Of a DNA stretch of 14,642 bases, positions 1 through 5,003 are shown one piece after another. How positions within the stretch are numbered: position 1 is the first letter of the stretch; each line of letters begins with the position of its first letter. The DNA lies in assembly GCA_014379925.1 (NCBI GenBank), contig JACMKY010000275.1:1-14642 (forward strand), in the 5' to 3' direction. The notes under the pieces were generated by a model. It saw only the letters and a program-made list of their open reading frames with translations. It had not been told where the DNA came from and searched no databases. The stretch comes from Cytophagales bacterium. GTDB taxonomy: Bacteria > Bacteroidota > Bacteroidia > Cytophagales > ES-bin-26. Both the position numbers and the translations under genes were made by a program.

Positions 1-162
1 ACCAACCCCTAAAAACCAGTCGCCGATTGGCGGTGGGCAGTGCGCAATCAGGTTGTAGCACCGCCTGTTCGACGGACCTCTTTGGTTGACAGCCAACTTC
101 CCTTAAATGGATAGCAGTGAAGAGATGCGTGAGGGTAGTCCGGATGACTTTCCGCCGGAGCA

Positions 163-735
163 TTACCGGCAGTAAGCGTCCAGCAATTGTTTTTCGAGTC
201 CTCGTTTTCGGGCGCTGGCCGCCATTCGCTTCAGGATCGGGGCGATCCACGTGAAGAAACCCGGCAGCGCCGAATCGCCCATCTCACTGACGAGGGCGAT
301 GGTGGCCAGGCTTTTCGGGATGCCCTGCCCGTTGGTTTTGCCATCCCGGGCCAAGCCGTACATGATCCGCAACATCCTTTCGGCCCCCTCGTGACCGGGA
401 TTGAATTCAATCCGGAAGCTGATTTCTGCGCTGGTTGGGTTGTAGAAACGGTGCAGGGTCCCGGCGGGTACCGTACATTCCTGACCGGGTTGGAGCAGGC
501 AATTTTTATCCGCCAGTTGCAAGCCCAGCGCGCCCTTGATTGCCACGAACTTTTCGTCGTAAGCGGTGTGACAGTGCAGCGGGTTGCTACCGCCGGGCAT
601 CAAAGTGAGTAGCATCTCGGTCACTTGACCGTTGGTTTCGGCGGCGGTTTTGACGAAGGTAACCGTATCCTTGAAAATGGGGTTGACAATAGTTCTTTCC
701 ACGGGGTTGTTTGGGGGTTGATTGACCAACGGCAA
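163..735 (-). CDS. Cupin-domain protein of unknown substrate
   Basis: A 190-residue protein with one complete cupin beta-barrel. The first cupin motif is around residues 48-68, with metal-ligand candidates H54, H56 and E61. The second is around 84-99, with H95 and the closing N99. This predicts a metal-binding small-molecule enzyme or sensor, but the substrate cannot be read from sequence. Residues 100-190 form a conserved-looking tail ending in a basic, helical stretch; no signal peptide is evident. The start is uncertain: the chosen codon is TTG at 735, an in-frame stop lies just upstream (742-744), and no ATG exists before residue 41. A GTG at codon 12 (700-702) is the main alternative. 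The gene stands alone on the minus strand, so its role gets no help from neighbours. Family call firm; function unknown. Confidence 0.8.
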   Translation of the reverse strand: MPLVNQPPNNPVERTIVNPIFKDTVTFVKTAAETNGQVTEMLLTLMPGGSNPLHCHTAYDEKFVAIKGALGLQLADKNCLLQPGQECTVPAGTLHRFYNPTSAEISFRIEFNPGHEGAERMLRIMYGLARDGKTNGQGIPKSLATIALVSEMGDSALPGFFTWIAPILKRMAASARKRGLEKQLLDAYCR

Positions 736-870
736 CGGACTTCAGCGCGCGGATTGGTCGGGTTGACGGATAAGTTGTAAAATGGGCGATGAACGCGACG
801 GCGCTCCGGTGGGCAGCAGTCCTTTTCACGGCAGTGCGTTGGGTGGTGATTGATGCTCAACCAAGCGAGT

Positions 871-1189
871 GCAAACCTACCGCCGTCCCAACGGCGGCGA
901 AATGGTACTTTAGGACTAATCTTGGTGGCCCGGGGTAACGAGGGGAGGTTTTGTTGGGTCAACTGCGCACCCAACCGGATAAGCAATACGCTGTTAGACA
1001 ATGAATTGAAAAAACGAAATCCCTTGGGCAATGTCTCGCGTAGCCTTATCCTGCCATTCCACTCACCGTGGCCACCGGCCGGGTACGCGGGTCCTTTCCG
1101 GGGCGAAAGGCAGGCCCGTCCGGTTGGGCCCGTCTGGAATATAGTATTTAAGTACCATTTCCCCGGTGGGATTAAAAGGAGAGGTTTGC
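871..1189. repeat. 319-bp element with mirrored terminal blocks (MITE-like or structured RNA)
   Basis: This fills most of the 525-bp gene-free stretch 736-1260. Three blocks recur in inverted orientation at identical spacing: GCAAACCT (871-878) with AGGTTTGC (1182-1189), AAATGGTACTT (900-910) with AAGTACCATTT (1150-1160), and ACTA (915-918) with TAGT (1142-1145). Every pair is symmetric about position 1030. The similarity stops at the outer GCAAACCT blocks. Local hairpins lie inside: 880-897 (7-bp stem, 4-nt loop), 953-975 (7-bp stem) and 1093-1110 (6-bp stem). Long reading frames cross the region on both strands, but they lack recognisable domains and I do not treat them as genes. It could be a non-autonomous mobile repeat or a structured transcript. 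No convincing target-site duplication is visible beyond a trivial GT. Confidence 0.5.
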
Positions 1190-1260
1190 GTCCGGAAAAC
1201 GACGGCTGCCCGTTGGGCACCAACGCCCGCGCATTCATTCACCCAAAAACACCAAAAAAA

Positions 1261-1620
1261 ATGAGAACCAAAAAATGGCTCGTTGCCCTGCTTTTCACCG
1301 TTGCCTCCGGATGGGCACCCATCCAGGCGCTACCCAGCCCCGGGAACCCGCCGCGAACCAAATCCAATACGCTGGAAGAAGAAATCGCCCGTCACCTGAG
1401 TGACGTTGCCCTGCCGAAGCAGTTCAAGGGAGGCGTCGTGGTTATCAGCTTCACGGTGGACGAATGGCATCGTTTGCGAAACCTGATTGTCCATACCGCC
1501 GACGCGTCGCTGAATACCTGCCTGGCCGCCCGGTTGGCAGGCAGTGCAATCAGTGCGGTGGATTTCAAAAGGGAAAAAGGAAAACCCTACCTGATGAAGC
1601 TTCGGATCCGGGTGGTTTAA
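1261..1620 (+). CDS. Small secreted TonB-C-like protein (hypothetical)
   Basis: A 119-residue protein. Residues 1-23 are a signal peptide (basic MRTKK start, hydrophobic core, likely cut after the alanine of IQA), so the product is probably periplasmic or outer-membrane associated. The mature part (about 38-119) resembles the short TonB C-terminal beta-alpha-beta fold: a strand at 58-66 (VVVISFTVDE), a variable turn, a strand around 75-80, a helix near 82-95, and a final basic strand at 110-119. There is no transmembrane anchor or proline-rich linker as in true TonB, so energy transduction is not implied. The ATG at 1261 was chosen because it gives the signal peptide and follows an A-rich leader typical of Bacteroidota; the longer in-frame extension back to 850 looks non-coding. 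Function unknown. Confidence 0.65.
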   Translation: MRTKKWLVALLFTVASGWAPIQALPSPGNPPRTKSNTLEEEIARHLSDVALPKQFKGGVVVISFTVDEWHRLRNLIVHTADASLNTCLAARLAGSAISAVDFKREKGKPYLMKLRIRVV

Positions 1621-1664
1621 GCCGGCCCCGCGTCCGGACGGCCGCCGGGCAAAGCGTGGGTTTT

Positions 1665-1691
1665 TTGTTTAACAAACAATGCTTATCATTG
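1665..1691 (+). promoter_or_regulatory. Candidate promoter/operator of the MarR gene
   Basis: A perfect inverted repeat TTGTTT-AAC-AAACAA occupies 1665-1679. It is followed at 1684-1691 by TATCATTG, one mismatch from the Bacteroidota -7 consensus TAnnTTTG. The TTG at 1665-1667 lies 16 nt before it and could serve as the -33 element. The arrangement would place an operator across the promoter of the MarR-type gene starting at 1737, fitting autoregulation, which is common in that family. This is inferred from sequence only. Confidence 0.35.
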
Positions 1692-1736
1692 GGAAACAAG
1701 GGTGCCGACCCGAAGAAACCAAACAACCTGAATCGA

Positions 1737-2222
1737 ATGGAAGAAGCAACGCAGGTAAGCCGGATCGAAGATGAGATTCAACAGACGAGTTGGCGAAACC
1801 AGCTTTCCAAAACCGGCATCAATCTGATCTACACGGGAATTTGGTTGAAATCGGTCCACAGCGACTTCTTCAAGAAATTTGGGGTAACCCATCCGCAACA
1901 CAACCTGCTCCGAATCCTGCGGGGTCAAAAACAGAAACCCATCAGTGTCAATCAGATCAAGGAACGGATGATGGACAAGTCCTCCAACGTATCGCGCATC
2001 ACCGAAAAGTTGCAGAAGAAGAAGCTGATTGAATGCCGCCCTTCCGAAACCGATAAAAGGTCCGTGGATGTGGTCATCAGCCAAAAAGGATTGGAGTTAC
2101 TGAGCAACATTGATCTCAGCGTCCACGAAATCAACGACCAGTTGACCCACCTTGAGCCCAGCGAGTTGATGGTGCTGAATTTGTTGCTCGACAAAATCAG
2201 GAATCCCAAACCAAGCCGTTAA
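1737..2222 (+). CDS. MarR-family winged-helix transcriptional regulator
   Basis: A 161-residue cytoplasmic DNA-binding protein of usual MarR length. Residues 20-60 form the N-terminal dimerisation helices (TGINLIYTGIWLKSVHSDFF). The helix-turn-helix spans about 68-97, with the recognition helix around KSSNVSRITEKL. The wing is at 100-115 and carries the family-typical D-x-R (D106, R108). Helices from about 116-155 close the dimer interface. MarR proteins usually repress their own gene and a neighbouring target in response to small phenolic or oxidising ligands; the ligand is not identifiable here. The ATG at 1737 was chosen over a long upstream extension because the conserved family sequence starts there and a palindromic promoter candidate lies just upstream. 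No enzyme or transporter partner is adjacent. Confidence 0.85.
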   Translation: MEEATQVSRIEDEIQQTSWRNQLSKTGINLIYTGIWLKSVHSDFFKKFGVTHPQHNLLRILRGQKQKPISVNQIKERMMDKSSNVSRITEKLQKKKLIECRPSETDKRSVDVVISQKGLELLSNIDLSVHEINDQLTHLEPSELMVLNLLLDKIRNPKPSR

Positions 2223-2295
2223 CCGGAGTTTAGTTACACCCTACCCCGCTTTTCGTTCGTTGATCGCGTGAATGGGGGTTATTTTGTCAATTTAT

Positions 2296-2307
2296 GTGTA
2301 CGTACAC
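2296..2307. promoter_or_regulatory. GTGTACGTACAC palindrome, copy 1 (candidate operator)
   Basis: A perfect 12-bp palindrome that shares flanks with the copy at 2425-2436 when read on the minus strand (TAAGTGTACGTACACA in both). A repeated, extended palindrome in an AT-rich intergenic region is typical of a dimeric regulator's binding site. The regulator is not known; the adjacent MarR protein is one candidate, and a GntR- or LacI-type protein encoded elsewhere is another. Confidence 0.45.
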
Positions 2308-2424
2308 TTATATTTTGCGCGCAAGATTTCTCTCTTAGGCCTCAAAAAGCGTTATTTTGCCAAAATTAAAGCCCATACTGCTTGCACAAAATCAAAATAC
2401 CGCGTAATATCGCGCATTATTTAA

Positions 2425-2436
2425 GTGTACGTACAC
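2425..2436. promoter_or_regulatory. GTGTACGTACAC palindrome, copy 2 (candidate operator)
   Basis: The second identical palindrome, centred 129 bp from the first and in opposite orientation judged by its flanks. Two separated sites suggest cooperative binding with DNA looping, or control of two opposed promoters. It lies 332 nt before the start of the PAS-LuxR gene. Confidence 0.45.
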
Positions 2437-2459
2437 ACAGTTTGTTGTTTGTTGTCAGC

Positions 2460-2477
2460 AAAGCTTTATAAAGCTTT
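2460..2477 (+). terminator. 18-bp perfect palindrome with T-run (possible terminator or operator)
   Basis: AAAGCTTTATAAAGCTTT is a perfect palindrome and also a direct repeat of AAAGCTTT. It is followed at once by two more T residues and a C, giving a stem-plus-U-tract look on the plus strand. The stem is weak (two G-C pairs per arm), so it could equally be a protein-binding site. It lies 238 nt after the MarR stop, rather far for that gene's terminator. Confidence 0.3.
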
Positions 2478-2768
2478 TTCGGTGGCAAGCCGGATTCCGG
2501 ACGTTCCGGATCGGATGGCGTTCGGATCGAAACGTCATTCAGCGGCGCCACCCGGTGACCTTTGTTCCGAATCGGTTTTAGAGGTCAACCACCGGCTGTT
2601 TCCGTTGCCACTACTTTGGAATTGGGCGCGTGAAACCGGATTCGGGCAGCTGTTTTGCCCGCTTTTCCATCCATTCGATCGCCTGGCCAGCATCGCCGCC
2701 GACCGTTGATCTTCGGAGGCCGCCAGGGGATTCCTGGGAAACATTCGCCTCAAACCCATTCCATTGCT

Positions 2769-3584
2769 ATGCGTACCACCTTGTCCAACTGGCCCGTCAC
2801 GGAACACCCGTTCGGTCAGCCCTTCGAACACTTGTCCGAAAAACACCCGGGGAAAAGCCCGGCCTCGGAAATGGTCTTCCGGAACGGAGGCGACGACGAA
2901 GCACTCAGCCTGCGGCTCATCGAAAAACTTTTCCCCGCGTGGGTCATCGTCCAATGCGACAACCAACACCGCATCCAGTTCATCAGCGCCAACAGTGCCG
3001 AATTTTTCGGGTACTCGCCGGGGGAACTGAAACGCAAGCGGTTTGATGATTTCCTGGCCCATCTGCACCCGGAGGACTTGAGCCCTTACCTGCGCGTCCG
3101 ACAAAAAACGGAGGATGTGTTGAGCAACCTGGAAGTGTACGAAATACCCGAATACCGTTTCGTTTTGAATTACCGGTTGAGGCGGGGAGATGGCACGTAC
3201 TTCCACCTCCACGTTGAGCGAATCTTTCTGCCCATCTCCCCTTCCGAGTACGACAGTTTCATCCTGTTTAAGGACGTGACGGGCGAAAAGCCCTTCGGTC
3301 AAGTGCAGCTGGAATGGTACCGGTCCTTGAACGGCGCCTACCGGAAAATCGGCAGCTACGCGCCCTTGGGAGCGGCCCAACGCTTGACTCACCGGGAAAT
3401 CGAAGTGTTACAACTCATCAAAGAGGGTCGCAGCAGCAAGGAAATAGCGGGGAAACTGTTCATCAGCATCAACACCGTTCGCAACCACCGCAGTCGTCTT
3501 TTCGAGAAAACCGGCGCCAAAAACATGGTGGACCTGCTCAACGCAGTTGATACTTTGGTTCCCGCCGAAAGTTTGTTGAATTAG
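2769..3584 (+). CDS. PAS-domain LuxR-type transcriptional regulator
   Basis: A 271-residue soluble regulator. Residues 1-50 are a variable, probably disordered leader. About 55-173 form a PAS sensor domain (IQFISANSAEFFGYSPGEL, then the HPEDL helix and the strand ending in FKDVTGE), able to bind a small ligand or cofactor that cannot be predicted. About 204-266 form a LuxR/GerE helix-turn-helix: LTHREIEVLQLIKEGRSSKE, then the recognition helix around ISINTVRNHRSRLFEK. It has no receiver domain, so it is not a typical two-component response regulator. PAS-LuxR fusions of this size are common in Bacteroidota. The ATG at 2769 was chosen because residues encoded upstream look non-coding. The neighbouring palindromes (2296-2436) might be its target or control its expression. 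Confidence 0.85.
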   Translation: MRTTLSNWPVTEHPFGQPFEHLSEKHPGKSPASEMVFRNGGDDEALSLRLIEKLFPAWVIVQCDNQHRIQFISANSAEFFGYSPGELKRKRFDDFLAHLHPEDLSPYLRVRQKTEDVLSNLEVYEIPEYRFVLNYRLRRGDGTYFHLHVERIFLPISPSEYDSFILFKDVTGEKPFGQVQLEWYRSLNGAYRKIGSYAPLGAAQRLTHREIEVLQLIKEGRSSKEIAGKLFISINTVRNHRSRLFEKTGAKNMVDLLNAVDTLVPAESLLN

Positions 3585-3609
3585 GGCGTGTTGACAATCG
3601 GATGAAGAT

Positions 3610-3628
3610 AAAATTGATCCGCAATTTT
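3610..3628 (+). terminator. Candidate terminator hairpin after the PAS-LuxR gene
   Basis: The inverted repeat AAAATTG (3610-3616) and CAATTTT (3622-3628) encloses a 5-nt loop, 26 nt after the PAS-LuxR stop. The T residues at the end of the right arm give a short U-tract, and the symmetric composition could act in both directions. The stem is AT-rich, so strength is uncertain. Confidence 0.4.
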
Positions 3629-3656
3629 GTCCAACGCGACCGCACGGCAGCAACCA

Positions 3657-3725
3657 GGCGTCTCCGGCCGACCGCCGGAACGCCGAACTTCCGTAAGGAA
3701 CGCCGCGTCCGCTGCGAAGGCGGAC
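3657..3725. other. Cluster of three consecutive hairpins
   Basis: Three stems follow one another within 69 nt. The first is 3657-3684 (GGCGT-C-TCCGG pairing with CCGGA-ACGCC, one bulged base, 7-nt loop). The second is 3689-3700 (TTCC/GGAA, 4-nt loop). The third is 3707-3725 (GTCCGC/GCGGAC, 7-nt loop). GGAACGCCG is directly repeated at 3677-3685 and 3697-3705. With the hairpin at 3610-3628 this makes a run of four. No coding sequence is recognisable. It may be a structured RNA 3' end or a REP-like repeat. Confidence 0.4.
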
Positions 3726-3768
3726 CGGCTACGAAATTACGGACCGACAATGGCAACGATGGGCCCAC

Positions 3769-3915
3769 TTAGTGCCCGGCAAAGGCCGCGGCCATTCCTG
3801 CACCGATGGCCGCGATGGGCAACGCGAAAAAAGCGTTCAGCCGGACGCGGGCCGTCATGAAAACAAGGAAGGCCGTGCTCAGGGCCAGCATCAGAGGCAA
3901 CCAAGGCAAACGCAC
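3769..3915 (-). pseudogene. N-terminal remnant of a GntP-type gluconate permease
   Basis: A minus-strand frame from GTG at 3915 encodes 48 residues and stops at 3769. It reads LALSTAFLVFMTARVRLNAF, then FALPIAAIGAGMAAAFAGH. This has the layout of the first two membrane segments of GntP-family gluconate:H+ symporters: a hydrophobic helix, the R-[FV]-[KR]-[LM]-N-[GA]-F hinge, and a second small-residue-rich helix. Full-length members have more than 400 residues, so only the first tenth is present, and I could not find the rest in the following sequence. I infer a decayed or deletion-truncated gene; a genuine two-helix miniprotein is the alternative. The start codon is not certain. The hydrophobic pattern is directly visible; the family call is from memory of the motif. 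Confidence 0.4.
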
Positions 3916-4043
3916 TCACTATCGGGGAGCCAATGATGGGGTTGGGTTGGGCAGCAATCTCCGGCAAGCGAAACCTTGCCAGGAATGGATCGTCAGGAAA
4001 GGCTACCGGGTACCGTCCGCAGAAGCACTTCATTTCCTCCGCC

Positions 4044-4862
4044 CTAATACCCCTCCTTCTCGTTGGGAAAATCGCGGCTTTTCACGTCTTCCACGTAGTG
4101 ATGAATGGCGTCGAGCATAATTTGGTGCAGGTCGGCGTAGCGACGCAGGAAACGGGGCTTAAAGTCCTTGGTGAGACCGATCAGGTCGTGCAGCACCAGG
4201 ATCTGACCGTCGGCCCCGCCGCCCGCCCCGATTCCGATGGTTGGAATGCGGAGTTCGGCGGACACTTTTTCGGTCAGCGCGGCCGGGATTTTCTCCAACA
4301 CGATGCCGAAGCAGCCGCAGGCTTCCAGCAAATGGGCATCCGCCACCAGTTGATTGGCCTCCTCGTCGTCTTTGGCCCGCACGGTGTAGGTGCCGAACTT
4401 GTAGATGGATTGCGGGGTGAGTCCCAGGTGGCCCATCACGGGGACGCCCGCGCTCAGGATGCGCACGACCGATTCCTTGATCTCCACCCCGCCTTCCAGC
4501 TTCACGGCGTGCGCGCCGGACTCCTTCATGATGCGGATGGCCGAACGGAGGGCTTCCGAGGAATTTCCCTGGTAAGAGCCGAAGGGCAAGTCCACCACCA
4601 CGAACGCCCGCTTGACGGCCCGCACCACCGCCCCCGCGTGGTAGATCATCTGGTCGAGGGTGATGGGCAACGTGGTTTCGTGGCCCGCCATCACGTTGGA
4701 GGCCGAATCGCCCACCAGGATGATGTCCACGCCAGCGGCATCCACAATTTTCGCCATCGAATAATCGTAGGCGGTAAGAGCGGAGATTTTCTCGCCCCGC
4801 CCTTTCATTTCCAGCAAGATGTGGGTGGTGATCCGCTTGATCTCCGGTCGGTGGACGGACAT
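4044..4862 (-). CDS. panB: 3-methyl-2-oxobutanoate hydroxymethyltransferase (PanB)
   Basis: The cytoplasmic enzyme transfers a hydroxymethyl group from 5,10-methylene-tetrahydrofolate to 2-oxoisovalerate, giving ketopantoate, the first committed step toward pantothenate and coenzyme A. The 272 residues are full length and form one TIM barrel. Visible landmarks are LTAYDYSMAKIVD (29-41), metal-ligand candidates D52 in VGDS and D91 in VVDLPFGSYQG, K121 and E123 in VKLEGG, the presumed catalytic E190 in VLEKIP, and the signature IGIGAGGGADGQILV (209-223). It is last in a minus-strand run, 141 nt after the EnvC-like gene, with a heptamer repeat array filling that gap and ending 6 nt before its ATG. 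No panC or panD is in view. Identification is secure. Confidence 0.97.
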   Translation of the reverse strand: MSVHRPEIKRITTHILLEMKGRGEKISALTAYDYSMAKIVDAAGVDIILVGDSASNVMAGHETTLPITLDQMIYHAGAVVRAVKRAFVVVDLPFGSYQGNSSEALRSAIRIMKESGAHAVKLEGGVEIKESVVRILSAGVPVMGHLGLTPQSIYKFGTYTVRAKDDEEANQLVADAHLLEACGCFGIVLEKIPAALTEKVSAELRIPTIGIGAGGGADGQILVLHDLIGLTKDFKPRFLRRYADLHQIMLDAIHHYVEDVKSRDFPNEKEGY

Positions 4863-4868
4863 GGTAGA

Positions 4869-4999
4869 GGTTACAGGTTGGTGGGTTACAGGTTACAGGT
4901 TGCAAGTTACAGGTTCTGAAGGTTGGGTAATGGGTTATGGATGGGAAGCTACTGATTACCCTGTTTACAACCCAACATTGGAGTCCATAACCTGCAACC
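4869..4999. repeat. Degenerate heptanucleotide (GGTTACA) repeat array
   Basis: Read on the plus strand, heptamer units follow one another: GGTTACA (4869), an 8-nt variant GGTTGGTG (4876), GGTTACA (4884), GGTTACA (4891), GGTTGCA (4898), AGTTACA (4905), then degenerate units to about 4940. The far half carries inverted matches: GTTGGGT (4922-4928) with ACCCAAC (4970-4976), GGGTAAT (4925-4931) with ATTACCC (4955-4961), and GGTTATGG (4933-4940) with CCATAACC (4985-4992). The array occupies nearly all of the gap between envC and panB and would form the panB leader, so unit number or folding could affect panB expression (inference). Confidence 0.7.
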
Positions 5000-5003
5000 C
5001 ACT

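Larger units (their letters stand above)
2223..2768. other. 546-bp gene-free region rich in palindromes
   Basis: No convincing gene is present between the MarR and PAS-LuxR genes. The left half (about 2270-2480) is AT-rich and contains perfect palindromes: GTGTACGTACAC at 2296-2307 and 2425-2436, TTGCGCGCAA at 2315-2324, ATTTTG-C-CAAAAT at 2354-2366, and an 18-bp one at 2460-2477. Three TATTTTG-type stretches (2279-2286, 2309-2317, 2352-2359) are near matches to the Bacteroidota -7 box. The right half (2480-2768) is GC-richer and shows nothing I recognise; it may be a long leader of the LuxR-type gene. Confidence 0.5.

Noticed and set aside
621..1238. Long open frame on the minus strand (about 205 codons) through the intergenic region
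   Set aside because: It overlaps the cupin gene start region, has no recognisable domain or hydrophobic pattern, and crosses a strong inverted-repeat element; open frames on both strands here fit stop-poor repeat sequence.
850..1260. N-terminal extension of the small secreted protein
   Set aside because: It would bury the signal peptide inside the protein and reads as non-coding; the ATG at 1261 follows an A-rich leader and starts a proper signal peptide.
2425..2709. 94-codon plus-strand frame in the MarR/LuxR gap
   Set aside because: It starts with GTG inside the second palindrome, has no conserved-looking features, and spans the 18-bp palindrome.
3933..4919. Long plus-strand open frame opposite panB
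   Set aside because: It is the antisense of a complete, confidently identified panB; the histidine/glycine-rich translation is typical of a shadow frame.
4869..4999. CRISPR array
   Set aside because: Units are 7-9 nt, contiguous and without spacers; this is a short tandem repeat.
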